From Micromonospora cremea (lineage in GTDB: Bacteria; Actinomycetota; Actinomycetes; Mycobacteriales; Micromonosporaceae): a stretch of 64,000 nt of DNA. How positions within the stretch are numbered: the stretch's first letter is position 1; every line of letters starts with the position of its first letter. The notes below the pieces were generated by a model that saw only the letters and a program-made list of their open reading frames with translations, ran no database searches and had not been told where the DNA came from. Both the position numbers and the translations under genes were made by a program. The stretch covers positions 434,001 through 498,000 of the forward strand of contig NZ_FSQT01000002.1 in assembly GCF_900143515.1 (NCBI RefSeq). The letters run 5' to 3'. Below are positions 1 to 8,586 of the stretch, in pieces.

Positions 1-1
1 C

Positions 2-28
2 GCCCTGCGCGCCGCGCTCACCGAGTGA
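2..28 (+). CDS. 3' end of an unidentified gene
   Basis: Only the last eight codons and a TGA stop at 26-28 are inside the window (residues ALRAALTE). The frame is chosen because it ends just before a strong terminator hairpin. Nothing can be said of function. Confidence 0.4.
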   Translation, partial: ALRAALTE

Positions 29-32
29 CGCG

Positions 33-70
33 GAGAGGGCCCCTCCCGTCGGGTCGGGAAGGGCCCTCTC
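33..70. terminator. bidirectional intrinsic terminator hairpin
   Basis: A 10-bp perfect stem (33-42 with 61-70, GAGAGGGCCC) is extended by TCCC/GGGA around an 8-nt loop with one C/A mismatch. It lies between a gene ending at 28 (+) and a gene ending at 83 (-), so it can serve both convergent transcripts. Confidence 0.8.
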
Positions 71-82
71 GTCGGGAGTGGG

Positions 83-1294
83 TCAGCAGCCGACGACCCA
101 GTAGTTGGGGCCGGTCTGCTTGAGCGCACTGGTGTAGAAGGTGTTGTACAGGCCCATCCGCTGATTGGAGCCGTTCGCGTAGGCGTAGCCGCCGGACTGG
201 TACGCCCGGCCGGCGCTGACGTGCGCGTAGTTGCTGGCGGTCACGCAGGTCGGCGGCGTGGTCGGGGTGGGGGTGGGGGTGGGGGTCGGCGTGACCGTCG
301 GGGTGGGGGTGGTGCCGCCACCGCCGAGCCCGAAGAAGACCGCGTCGCGGTACGTCGAGCAGATGGTGTCCAGGAAGTACGCGGCGGTGCTGCCGCACTG
401 CTCGGCGCCGGTGCCTGGGTCGACCGGCGTGCCGTGACCCATCCCGGAGACCCGGTAGAGCCGCACGTCGTCGTTGCCGTACACCTCCAGGCTGGTGCCG
501 CCGGGCAGCGACGACGTGCTGCTCGGGGTCTGCGGGACCCCCCGCACGTTCGTCCACTGGTCGCGGGACTCCGCGCCGTTGAGCGGGGCGACCGTCGTGT
601 CCGAGGTGCCGTGCCAGATGGCCACCCGGGGCCGCCGGCCGCTGTAGCCGGGGTACGCGCCGCGAACCAGGTCGCCCCAGGCGGCCGGCGTCCTGTCCGC
701 GCCCGGGTTCATGCAGCTGAACGCGTTGACCATGCTGGTGGCGCAGCGGTAGGGGATGCCCGCGATGATCGATCCGGCGGCGAAGACGTCCGGGTAGGTG
801 GCGAGCATGACCGAGCTCATCGCGGCGCCCGCCGAGAGGCCGCTGACGAACACCCTGGATCCGTCCACCCCGAAGATCGCCTTGGCGTGGTCGACCATCT
901 GCTTGATCGACAGCGCCTCGCCCTGGCCCCGGGCCGTGTCCCCCGGCTCGAACCAGTTGAAGCAGCTGTTGGCGTTGTTGCCCGACGGTTGCTGCGGAAC
1001 GATGAGGGCGAACCTCCACTGGTCGGCGTACTTCCGCCAGCCGGAGTTGGTGAAGTAGCCGGAGGCGTTCTGGGTACAGCCGTGCAGCAACACCACGGCG
1101 GGAGAGTTGGCCGGCAGGTTGTCCGGACGGTAGGCGTACATGGCGAGGTTGCCCGGGTTGGAGCCGAAGCCGGTGACCTGGGTCAGGCTGGCGGCCTGGG
1201 CGGGTGTCGCGAGGGCGACCGCACCGGCAGCGGCGAGGACGAGCCCGGCGACCGCACCGATCAGCCGGGTGAGGGTGGACGAGGAGCGGCGCAC
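83..1294 (-). CDS. secreted PHB-depolymerase-family esterase with C-terminal accessory domain
   Basis: 403 residues. An N-terminal signal peptide (residues 1-34, ending in TPAQAA) precedes an alpha/beta-hydrolase of the poly(3-hydroxybutyrate) depolymerase/feruloyl-esterase type. HGCTQNASGY is the oxyanion-hole region, GLSAGAA holds the nucleophile serine, HGTSDTTV the acidic residue and GMGHGTP the histidine. A threonine-proline linker (about 328-348) leads to a roughly 55-residue C-terminal domain bounded by cysteines, a layout seen in secreted polymer hydrolases and likely a binding module. The linker DNA is a run of GGGGTG-like repeats around 260-315. It should act outside the cell on polyester or plant-ester substrates; the exact substrate cannot be read from the sequence. 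It is divergent from the next gene, with a dispersed repeat in between. Confidence 0.85.
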   Translation of the reverse strand: MRRSSSTLTRLIGAVAGLVLAAAGAVALATPAQAASLTQVTGFGSNPGNLAMYAYRPDNLPANSPAVVLLHGCTQNASGYFTNSGWRKYADQWRFALIVPQQPSGNNANSCFNWFEPGDTARGQGEALSIKQMVDHAKAIFGVDGSRVFVSGLSAGAAMSSVMLATYPDVFAAGSIIAGIPYRCATSMVNAFSCMNPGADRTPAAWGDLVRGAYPGYSGRRPRVAIWHGTSDTTVAPLNGAESRDQWTNVRGVPQTPSSTSSLPGGTSLEVYGNDDVRLYRVSGMGHGTPVDPGTGAEQCGSTAAYFLDTICSTYRDAVFFGLGGGGTTPTPTVTPTPTPTPTPTTPPTCVTASNYAHVSAGRAYQSGGYAYANGSNQRMGLYNTFYTSALKQTGPNYWVVGC

Positions 1295-1434
1295 GGCGGC
1301 CTCCTGACGGGGCGGACTGTGAACTGGGTCACGGTCGAATTGCCGGAACGTTACGTCGATGTGTCGCCGCTATGACATGGGTCACCGTCACACATTCACG
1401 ACGACCACTGTGTACGCCGGACCGTCGAGCCGTT

Positions 1435-1484
1435 AGGAAGGGTCCCCTCCTCTACCTCAGGCGATAACAAGGGTCCCCTCCTTG
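1435..1484. repeat. dispersed two-hairpin repeat, copy A
   Basis: About 50 bp containing GGAAGGGTCCCCTCC and AAGGGTCCCCTCCTT blocks joined by TCTACCTCAGGCGATAAC. It is clearly the same element as 21188-21239, and its GGAAGGG/CCCTTCC core recurs at 54420-54455. This copy lies in a divergent promoter region, so it is not simply a terminator here. Confidence 0.7.
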
Positions 1485-1516
1485 CATGTATGACCGGCCC
1501 GTCCAGGTCCGGTTGG

Positions 1517-1522
1517 TAACGT
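1517..1522 (+). promoter_or_regulatory. -10 element of a leaderless promoter
   Basis: TAACGT lies exactly 7 nt before the GTG start at 1530 with no Shine-Dalgarno sequence, which is the actinobacterial leaderless arrangement. It supports that start. Confidence 0.5.
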
Positions 1523-1529
1523 CCGCTGC

Positions 1530-3353
1530 GTGCCGTCCTCCCCGTCGCTGGCCACCGGGCCCGCACCCACGTCACCACCTCGCGCCGCCCGGGACCGCCG
1601 GGCCGACCTGATCGTCGTGCTGGTGGCGCTCGCGCTCGCGGTCTGGGTGACCAGTGGGCTGTGGCGGGACCCGAACGTCCGCACCATCACCGTCAACTCC
1701 AGCGACCAGGCGCTGTTCGAGTGGCTGCTCGCCTTCGGCGGGCACGCGGTCACGCACGGGGAGAACCCGCTCTTCACGTACCTGATCAACGTCCCGGACG
1801 GGGTCAACCTCGCGGTCAACACCTCGATCACGGTGTACGCGGTCGTCTTCGCCCCGCTCACGTACCTGATCGGGCCGCCGGCGACCTTCCTGGTGATCCT
1901 CACCCTCAACCTGTTCGCCACCGCGCTGGCGTGGTACTGGCTGCTCTCCCGGCACCTGGTCCGCAGCCGGCTGGCCGCCGGGATCGGCGGTGTGTTCATT
2001 GCCTACTCCCCCGGCATGGTCTCGCACGCCAACGCCCACCTGAACTGGACCGCCGGCTGGCTGGTGCCACTGCTGGTGTGGCGGCTGTTCGCGCTGCGCC
2101 GGCCCGGGCACTGGCTCCGGGACGGGGTGATCCTCGGCGTCCTGGTCGCGCTGGCCTTCTCGATCGCCGCCGAGGGCCTGTTCTTCACCGCGCTCGCGCT
2201 CGGCGTGTTCGTCGCCGTCTGGGCGCTGCACCCGACCCGTCGGGCCGAGGCCCGGGCCGCGCTGCCCACCTTCCTGCGCGGGCTCGGGGTGACCGCGGTG
2301 GTGGCGGGCGTGCTGCTGTCGTACCCGTTGTGGCTGCACTTCGCCGGCCCCCAACGGTTCCACGGCACCGGCTTCGATCCGGTGATCCACTCCGAGGACA
2401 TCGCCGCGTTCGCCGCGTTCCCGCGCCGCTCGCTGGCCGGCGAGGCCGGGCTGGGCACCGCCCTGGCGCCGAACCCGACCGAGGAGAACTCGTTCTTCGG
2501 CATCCCCCTGCTGGTGCTCACCGTGATCTGCTTCGTCGCGCTCTGGCGGCGCGATGCCGCCCGCCGGGGCACCCTCTGGGCGCTGGGCGCCACCGCGCTG
2601 ATCTTCACCGTGCTCTCCTTCGGGCCGGTGGCGAAGGTCAACGGACGACGCACCGACCTGCCGATGCCGTTCGACCTGCTCGGGCAACTACCGGTGGTGA
2701 ACGCCGCGCTGCCCGCCCGGCTCTCCCTGGTCGTCGCGCCGGTGATCGGGGTGCTGCTGGCGTACGCGATCGACCAACTCCGGCACGATCCGCCCCGGTA
2801 CCGCCCCACGGAGCTGGCCTGGGTGATCGGGTTCGCGGTGGCCCTGCTGCCGCTGCTGCCCACCCCGCTGCTGACCCACGAGCGGGAGCCCATCCCGCGG
2901 TTCATCACGGCCGGCACCTGGCGGGAGTACGTCTCGCCCGGCGGGGTGCTCACGCCGCTGCCGCTGCCCGTGGACATCTACCCGGACGGGCAGCGCTGGC
3001 AGGCGTACGCGCTGTCGCACCGGCAGGGTGAGTTCGCCATTCCGGGCGGCTTCTTCCTCGGCCCGGGTGGCCCGGACGGTCGCGGTCGGATCGGGCCGGT
3101 GCCCCGCACCCTGAGCGCGCTGATGGACCAGGCCGGCCGGACCGGGCTGGTGCCGATCGTCACCGACGGCACCATGCGGGAGGTCCAGGCCGACCTGCGG
3201 CTCTGGCGGATCGAGGCGGTTGTCCTCCCCGACCGGGTGCACGGTGCGAAGTTCGACGTCGACGAGGAGGCGGTCCGCCGCACCGCCACCGCCCTGTTCG
3301 GCGAGCCGCAACGGGTCGACGACGTCTGGGTCTGGCGCATCCCGCCGGCCTGA
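1530..3353 (+). CDS. polytopic membrane protein, GT-C glycosyltransferase-like
   Basis: 607 residues with a proline-rich N-terminus and about a dozen hydrophobic segments between residues 25 and 450, then a soluble C-terminal part of about 150 residues. An early lumenal loop (NSSDQALFEWLLAF) has the acidic residue placement typical of GT-C enzymes that use polyprenyl-phosphate sugars. It resembles uncharacterised actinobacterial membrane glycosyltransferases, but I cannot name a substrate. GTG start supported by TAACGT 7 nt upstream. The next gene starts about 80 nt downstream and may be co-transcribed. Confidence 0.7.
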   Translation: MPSSPSLATGPAPTSPPRAARDRRADLIVVLVALALAVWVTSGLWRDPNVRTITVNSSDQALFEWLLAFGGHAVTHGENPLFTYLINVPDGVNLAVNTSITVYAVVFAPLTYLIGPPATFLVILTLNLFATALAWYWLLSRHLVRSRLAAGIGGVFIAYSPGMVSHANAHLNWTAGWLVPLLVWRLFALRRPGHWLRDGVILGVLVALAFSIAAEGLFFTALALGVFVAVWALHPTRRAEARAALPTFLRGLGVTAVVAGVLLSYPLWLHFAGPQRFHGTGFDPVIHSEDIAAFAAFPRRSLAGEAGLGTALAPNPTEENSFFGIPLLVLTVICFVALWRRDAARRGTLWALGATALIFTVLSFGPVAKVNGRRTDLPMPFDLLGQLPVVNAALPARLSLVVAPVIGVLLAYAIDQLRHDPPRYRPTELAWVIGFAVALLPLLPTPLLTHEREPIPRFITAGTWREYVSPGGVLTPLPLPVDIYPDGQRWQAYALSHRQGEFAIPGGFFLGPGGPDGRGRIGPVPRTLSALMDQAGRTGLVPIVTDGTMREVQADLRLWRIEAVVLPDRVHGAKFDVDEEAVRRTATALFGEPQRVDDVWVWRIPPA

Positions 3354-3434
3354 CCGGCGCCCGGTCGCTGACCCCGTACAGGCGACGCGACCGACGGGAC
3401 GACGACACGGGCAGCTGTCCCGTCTAATGGGGCG

Positions 3435-4726
3435 GTGCGAACGACCGGGAGCAGGCTCCGGCGCGGTGCGGCGCTGGCCGCGACGCTGGCTCTCGTAGCG
3501 CTGGGCGCGCCCGCGGCGACGGCCGCCGACGGCACGGCGGGCGCGGTGCCGACCCGCGTACACACGACCCATGGCTCTGGCAGGCCACCGTCGGTCAGCG
3601 ACCGGCCGGCCCGGCCTCGCTGGTCTTCTTCACCTCCCGGACCCGCTACCTGAGGTCGACCGGCGTGCTGGTCGGCCGGGACGGCGGCTACCGGCTGATC
3701 CCGTTGCACGTCGGCGAGGGGCACGGGCTGCTCTCCCCGGACGGGCGGCACTACCTGCGGCCGGGCACCGGCGAGCTGCTGGACCTCACCACCGGCCGAC
3801 AGCGCCGCACGCTGCCCACCGGGGTGCGGCCGCTGGCCTGGTCGCCGGACGGGCGGCAGGTGCTGGGCACCCACAGCAACGACGACCCGGTGATCAGCTA
3901 CGGGTCGGACAACCAGCCGCTCAACGACCCGGAGAAGCCGGACGACCTGCTCGTCGTCGACCCGTACCGGGGCACCGAGCGGGTGGTCCGCGCCGGCACG
4001 TTCGCCGCTCACGCCGCCGCGGCCTGGTCACCCGCCGGCGACCTGGTGGCGGTGGCCGGCCCGCCCGACGAGGCCGCGCTGGTCGCCGAGCGCCAGCGGC
4101 TGGTGGTCGTCGATCCGGCCGGCGACCGACCGCGCTGGCAGGTCGACCTGGGCGAGCGGCGGATGCTGGCCGGCCCGGCCGCCTGGCACCCGGACGGCCG
4201 GTGGATCGCGCTGCTCGCCTTCGACGGCTGCGCAGGCCTCGGCTGCACGCCCGATCAGGCGGCGGCCCGCACCTGGCGGATCGAGTTCCTGGAGGCGGCC
4301 ACCGGGCGAGTTGTCGGCCGACCGCTGCCGGTCGACGCCTCGACCACCCAGGTCGTCGGCTGGCGCGGCACCGACCCGGTGGTCCAGCGGGTGACCGCCG
4401 CCCAGCGGGACGACGACCGGCGCGCCATCCTCGCCGTGCTGTCGGCCGACGGCGGGCACGAGGTGCTGCTGACCGCGCCGGACGGAACGACGGACATCGC
4501 CGTGCCGGGCGACCTGCTGGCCAGGGCCGCGTTCGGCGGCCCGGAGCTCCGCCCGTCGCCGTTCGCCGCGCCGCTCTGGTGCTACCTGGCGCTGGCCGTG
4601 CCGTCGCTGCTCGCCGTCACCCTCCTCGTCCGCCACCGGCGTCGCCGGCGTGGTTCCGCCGCCGGCGCGGACCCCAGCCTGACGCCCCGCGGATCCGGCG
4701 TGACTCCCCGCGCGGACCCGGCCTGA
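3435..4726 (+). pseudogene. exported TolB-like beta-propeller protein, frameshifted
   Basis: The GTG at 3435 opens a clear signal peptide (MRTTGSRLRRGA, then LAATLALVALGAPAATA), but that frame loses homology-like character after about 3565. The body continues in another frame: in that frame codons from about 3551 read DPWLWQATVGQ, then FFTSRTRYLRSTGVLVGRDG, through to the stop at 4726. The body has WD40/TolB-like repeats (LSPDGRHYLRP, LAWSPDGRQVLG, AAWSPAGDLVAVAG, AAWHPDGRWIALLA) and a C-terminal membrane segment followed by an arginine-rich tail (residues near the end, LWCYLALAVPSLLAVTLLV). One missing base near 3553-3570 would explain the shift. Either the strain has lost the gene or the assembly has a one-base error. 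A short GTG start at 3665 would give a protein without export signal. Confidence 0.65.
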
Positions 4727-4820
4727 CGCCCGGCGCCTGAGACCTGGTGCGGGGGCGGCGGCCGGGGCTGGCGGCGCCCTGGTGAGGCGGCTCACCAGCG
4801 ATCATTGCCGGTCACGGGAC

Positions 4821-4826
4821 TAGGCT
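4821..4826 (+). promoter_or_regulatory. -10 element of lipB leaderless promoter
   Basis: TAGGCT followed by a 7-nt spacer and the lipB GTG; lipA has the identical hexamer and spacing (7365-7370). Confidence 0.55.
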
Positions 4827-4833
4827 GAAGGGC

Positions 4834-5475
4834 GTGACGACGACGACCTCCGGCCTGACGGCCGTCCGCGCCGGCCTGCTCGAGTACCAGGCCGCCTGGG
4901 ACGAGCAGCGCCGCCTGCACGAGTCGGTGGTGGCTGGCGAGCGCGGCGACACCGTGCTGCTGCTGGAGCACCCGAGCGTCTACACCGCGGGCAAGCGCAC
5001 CGAGCCGTGGGACCGGCCGGTGGACGGCACCCCGGTCGTCGACGTGGACCGCGGCGGCAAGATCACCTGGCACGGGCCGGGGCAGCTCGTCGGCTACCCG
5101 ATCCTCCGGCTGCCCGACCCGGTGGACGTGGTCGCCTACGTGCGCCGCACCGAGGAACTGCTGATCGACGTGTGCGCCGAGTTCGGGCTGGCCGCCGGTC
5201 GGGTCGAGGGGCGCAGCGGGGTCTGGGTGCCCGAGGACGACCGGGGGCCGGCCCGCAAGGTGGCCGCCATCGGCATCCGGGTCGCCCGGGGCGTCACCCT
5301 GCACGGCTTCTCGATCAACTGCGACTGCGACCTGACGCACTTCGACCGGATCGTGCCGTGCGGCATCCGCGACGCCGGCGTCACCTCGCTCACCGCCGAA
5401 CTGGGCCGCCCGATCACCGTCGCCGACGTGCTCCCGGTCGTCGAGCGCCGACTGTCCACCCTCGTAGAGGCCTGA
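4834..5475 (+). CDS. lipB: octanoyl-[acyl-carrier-protein]:protein N-octanoyltransferase
   Basis: 213 residues, full length for LipB. It transfers octanoate from acyl carrier protein to lipoyl-domain lysines in the cytoplasm, the first step of lipoate biosynthesis; LipA (7378-8373) then inserts sulfur. The family signature [18 protein letters not shown] is at about residues 73-90. The acyl-thioester cysteine is C176 in IVPCGI and its partner lysine K142 in [12 protein letters not shown] start with a TAGGCT -10 element 7 nt upstream and no Shine-Dalgarno sequence. The stop codon lies in the first unit of a 25-bp tandem repeat. lipB and lipA are separated by an opposite-strand aspS. Confidence 0.95.
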   Translation: MTTTTSGLTAVRAGLLEYQAAWDEQRRLHESVVAGERGDTVLLLEHPSVYTAGKRTEPWDRPVDGTPVVDVDRGGKITWHGPGQLVGYPILRLPDPVDVVAYVRRTEELLIDVCAEFGLAAGRVEGRSGVWVPEDDRGPARKVAAIGIRVARGVTLHGFSINCDCDLTHFDRIVPCGIRDAGVTSLTAELGRPITVADVLPVVERRLSTLVEA

Positions 5476-5519
5476 CAACGCCACCCTCGCCGATGCGTGA
5501 CAACGCCAGCCTCGTCGAT
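5473..5519. repeat. 25-bp tandem duplication overlapping the lipB stop
   Basis: TGACAACGCCACCCTCGCCG at 5473 recurs at 5498 as TGACAACGCCAGCCTCGTCG, period 25. The lipB TGA is the first three bases of unit 1. Confidence 0.7.
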
Positions 5520-5578
5520 CTAGGGACGATCGTCGCTGATTGATCTACAGACGCCGCGATTTTCCCTAGATCGACGAG
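5511..5578. terminator. hairpin with 16-bp perfect arms between lipB and aspS
   Basis: CTCGTCGATCTAGGGA (5511-5526) is perfectly complementary to 5563-5578, with about 36 nt between. It sits between convergent genes and could terminate both. The GATCTAGGG arm looks like a mobile dispersed repeat rather than an ordinary terminator, as it lacks a U tract. Confidence 0.55.
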
Positions 5579-5638
5579 TTGCCGGGCGCGCCGGGCGCGC
5601 GCGGCCGGCAGGGCGCGGGCCGGCCGGCGCGGCGGTGG

Positions 5639-6925
5639 TCAGGGGGTGAGGCGGTGTAGGTCACGGGGGAAGGCGGTGACCTCCCGGATGTTGGCCGCGC
5701 CGACCAGGCGGGCCACGAAGCGCTCCAGGCCGATGGCGAAGCCGCCGTGCGGCGGCATGCCGTGCCGGAACGCGTCCAGGTAGCCGGCGTACGGCTCGAC
5801 CGGCTCTCCCCGGGCCGCCAGCGCCGCCAGGTAGTCGTCGTGCCGGTGCAGCCGCTGCCCGCCGGTGACCAGCTCCAGGCCCCGGAAGAGCAGGTCGAAG
5901 CCGTTGGAGTACGCCGGCTGGGCCGGGTCCGGGTGGGTGTAGAACGGTCGCTTCTTCATCGGGTAGCCGGTGACGAAGAGGAAGTCCGACCCGTGCTCGC
6001 GCCGGGCCCACTCCCCCAGCGCCCGTTCGTGGGCGGGCGCGAGGTCCGGCTCGTCGGCGGGCGCGCCGGCGATCGTCAGCGCCTCGGTGAAGTGCACCGC
6101 CGGGATCTGAGCCGGCACGGCCGGCACCTCGACGCCGAGCGTGGCCAGCGCGCCTCCGGCCCGCTCGCCGACCGTGCCCAGCATCCCGGCCAGGGTGTCC
6201 CGCAGCACGACCATCACGTCGCGGTGGTCGGCGATGAAGCCCAGCTCCACGTCGAGCGAGGTGTACTGCGCGAGGTGCCGGACAGTGTCGTGCGGTTCGG
6301 CCCGGAAGACCGGCCCCACCTCGTAGACCCGTTCGAAGACGCCGACCATCAGCTGCTTGTAGAACTGCGGCGACTGGGCCAGGTACGCGGGCCGGCCGAA
6401 CCAGTCCAGCGCGAACACGTTCGCCCCGCTCTCCGTGGAGGAGCTGACCACCTTCGGCGTGTGGATCTCCACGAAGTCCCGGCCGTCGAGCGCGGCACGG
6501 AACCCGGCGACCGCCGCCGCCGAGATCCGCAGCGCCGCCGATCGGGTGGGGTGCCGCAGCGCGGTCGGCGCGTGGTCGAGCTGGGTGGGCAGGCTCGCGG
6601 TGAGCGCCGGCCGGTACAGGTCGAACGGCGGCGGCACGGCGGGCGGGCCGAGCGGACGTACCGTCGGGTCGGTCAGCTCGACCCCGGCGGGCGCCGTTTC
6701 GTTCGCGGTGACCGTCGCGGTGACCTCGACGACCGTCTCCTCGCTGAGTTTCTCCAGCTCGGCGCGGGCGGCCGGGTCGGTGACGACGACCTGGGCCAGG
6801 CCGGCGGCGTCCCGGACGATCAGGAAGGCCACCGACTTGAGCATTCGACGGCGGTGCACCCAGCCGGCGATCCGCACGGCCGCGCCGACCTGGGTGGGCA
6901 GTTGGTGGGACAGGGTTCGTTGCAT
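5639..6925 (-). CDS. aspS: aspartate--tRNA ligase, archaeal/non-discriminating type
   Basis: 428 residues, much shorter than the roughly 590-residue bacterial AspRS and lacking its GAD insertion, so it is the archaeal/eukaryotic type that often also charges tRNA-Asn. The N-terminal OB-fold anticodon domain (about 1-105) includes VRIAGWVHRRRMLKSVAFLI. The class II catalytic core has motif 1 (FVEIHTPKVV), motif 2 (YEVGPVFRAEPHDTVRHLAQ) and motif 3 (GFAIGLERFVARL). The ATG at 6925 was chosen because GAGGAG lies about 12 nt upstream and the OB fold starts at once. The 5' leader is a T-box riboswitch, so expression should rise when tRNA-Asp is uncharged. A housekeeping bacterial aspS would be expected elsewhere in the genome. 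Confidence 0.9.
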   Translation of the reverse strand: MQRTLSHQLPTQVGAAVRIAGWVHRRRMLKSVAFLIVRDAAGLAQVVVTDPAARAELEKLSEETVVEVTATVTANETAPAGVELTDPTVRPLGPPAVPPPFDLYRPALTASLPTQLDHAPTALRHPTRSAALRISAAAVAGFRAALDGRDFVEIHTPKVVSSSTESGANVFALDWFGRPAYLAQSPQFYKQLMVGVFERVYEVGPVFRAEPHDTVRHLAQYTSLDVELGFIADHRDVMVVLRDTLAGMLGTVGERAGGALATLGVEVPAVPAQIPAVHFTEALTIAGAPADEPDLAPAHERALGEWARREHGSDFLFVTGYPMKKRPFYTHPDPAQPAYSNGFDLLFRGLELVTGGQRLHRHDDYLAALAARGEPVEPYAGYLDAFRHGMPPHGGFAIGLERFVARLVGAANIREVTAFPRDLHRLTP

Positions 6926-6963
6926 GGCGGGCTGCTCCTCGGTCGATCGCCACGCCGTCGCCG

Positions 6964-7240
6964 CCCTGGGGTGGCGAAGCGTCGCATCAGCCCCAGGGAG
7001 GTGTGGGCGAGCGGGAACCTCGCGGTGCCACCACACCTTCGCCCCCGCCGGAGCAGGGGCCTCGTTCGTCGCCTGATGACCGGGGCCAGCCGGGCGGGCT
7101 CTACTGGGCACGGGGTGACCCGCAACCGTTCTTCCCGCAGCTCGGGAGGGTCTTCGCGCACCGGCGCCAGACCGCCTCTCAGCACCGGCGGCTCTCTGCA
7201 CTGGCGGGTCGGGCGCTACTCGGCTCCGTCATCGCTGTTG
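6964..7240 (-). promoter_or_regulatory. T-box riboswitch, aspartate-specific, upstream of aspS
   Basis: On the minus strand the T-box bulge TGGCACCGCG is at 7030-7021. It is flanked by antiterminator arms AGGTGTGG (7038-7031) and CCACACCT (7006-6999). UGGC would pair with a tRNA ending GCCA, matching discriminator G73 of tRNA-Asp (and tRNA-Asn). Upstream, a stem I specifier loop is visible: AGTA (7220-7217) faces GAAGACC, bounded by GCGC/GCGC (7216-7213, 7159-7156) and GGAG/CTCC (7227-7224, 7148-7145) helices. This puts the codon GAC (Asp) at 7152-7150. A competing hairpin CCCTGGGG/CCCCAGGG (6998-6991, 6971-6964) follows without a U tract, so control may be translational. A possible -10 (TACCGT, 7252-7247) places the RNA start near 7240. 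Confidence 0.85.
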
Positions 7241-7364
7241 GCCGAGACGGTAACACCCGATCCCCGCGGCTGTGACGCCTATTTCGGCCCGTCGGTGTCC
7301 GGCGTCACAACATCCACGGCGTGATGCCGGTCGCCCGACGCACATAGACGGTGGCCGTCGGGCG

Positions 7365-7370
7365 TAGGCT
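7365..7370 (+). promoter_or_regulatory. -10 element of lipA leaderless promoter
   Basis: TAGGCT, 7-nt spacer, then the GTG at 7378. Same hexamer and spacing as at lipB. Confidence 0.55.
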
Positions 7371-7377
7371 CGTTTTC

Positions 7378-8373
7378 GTGACGATCGAGCACTCCGCGCC
7401 GACGACCGGCCAGGCAGCGCGCACCGCAACGGCCGCCCCCGAGGGGCGGCGTCTGCTGCGGATCGAGGCGCGCAACGCCGAGACGCCGATTGAGCGCAAG
7501 CCGCCATGGATCAAGGTCAAGGCGAAGATGGGGCCGGAGTACACCCAGCTGCGCGGGCTCGTCTCGCGCGAGGGGCTGCACACCGTGTGCCAAGAGGCCG
7601 GCTGCCCCAACATCTACGAGTGCTGGGAAGACCGCGAGGCCACCTTCCTCATTGGCGGCGACCAGTGCACCCGGCGCTGCGACTTCTGCCAGATCGACAC
7701 CGGCAAGCCGGCCGAGTTCGACGCCGACGAGCCCCGCCGGGTCGCCGAGTCGGTGGTGTCCATGGGGCTGCGCTACGCCACCATCACCGGCGTCGCCCGC
7801 GACGACCTGCCCGACGGCGGCGCCTGGCTGTACGCCGAGACCGTCCGGCAGATCCACGCCCTCCAGCCGGGCTGCGGCGTCGAGCTGCTGATCCCGGACT
7901 TCAACGCCGTCCCCGAGCAGCTGGCCGAGGTGTTCGGCTCCCGCCCGGAAGTGCTGGCGCACAACGTGGAGACGGTGCCGCGCATCTTCAAGCGGATCCG
8001 CCCCGCGTTCCGCTACGACCGCTCCCTGGACGTGATCCGGCAGGCCCGCGCTGACGGCCTGGTCACCAAGAGCAACCTAATCCTCGGCATGGGCGAGGAG
8101 CGGGCCGAGGTCTCCCAGGCGCTCCGCGACCTGCACGAGGCCGGCTGCGAGCTGATCACCATCACCCAGTACCTGCGCCCCTCGCCCCGGCACCACCCGG
8201 TGACCCGCTGGGTCAAGCCGGAGGAGTTCGTGGAACTGCGCGAGGAGGCCGAGGAGATCGGCTTCGCCGGGGTGATGAGCGGGCCGCTGGTGCGCTCGTC
8301 GTACCGGGCCGGCCGGCTCTACCGCCAGGCTCTCGACGCCCGCGCCGGCGCCCCGGTCAGCACCGCCGGCTAA
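7378..8373 (+). CDS. lipA: lipoyl synthase (radical SAM)
   Basis: 331 residues. It inserts two sulfurs into protein-bound octanoyl groups using two [4Fe-4S] clusters. The radical-SAM cluster is CTRRCDFC (C97, C101, C104). The auxiliary cluster cysteines are C71, C76 and C82 in [14 protein letters not shown]. The C-terminal RSSYRA supplies the serine ligand of the auxiliary cluster. The GTG at 7378 is preferred over an in-frame GTG at 7351 because TAGGCT lies 7 nt before it. It works directly after LipB on the lipoyl domains of 2-oxoacid dehydrogenases and the glycine cleavage system. Confidence 0.96.
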   Translation: MTIEHSAPTTGQAARTATAAPEGRRLLRIEARNAETPIERKPPWIKVKAKMGPEYTQLRGLVSREGLHTVCQEAGCPNIYECWEDREATFLIGGDQCTRRCDFCQIDTGKPAEFDADEPRRVAESVVSMGLRYATITGVARDDLPDGGAWLYAETVRQIHALQPGCGVELLIPDFNAVPEQLAEVFGSRPEVLAHNVETVPRIFKRIRPAFRYDRSLDVIRQARADGLVTKSNLILGMGEERAEVSQALRDLHEAGCELITITQYLRPSPRHHPVTRWVKPEEFVELREEAEEIGFAGVMSGPLVRSSYRAGRLYRQALDARAGAPVSTAG

Positions 8374-8586
8374 CCCGCACCCGCCGCGCCCGGGACCGCC
8401 ACCGCCGGGCCGAGCTGCACCGACGGCGCCGACGCCCCGACCGCCTGCAGCCGGGCCGAGCTGCGGCCACCGCCGGCCCACGCCGGGCCGGGAATCGCCG
8501 CTACCTGGGCACCATGATCGGCTGACGGCTACCGCCTGACATCGGCGGTTGCGCGCCAATTGCCGCACCTCGCCCGTTATGTACAG

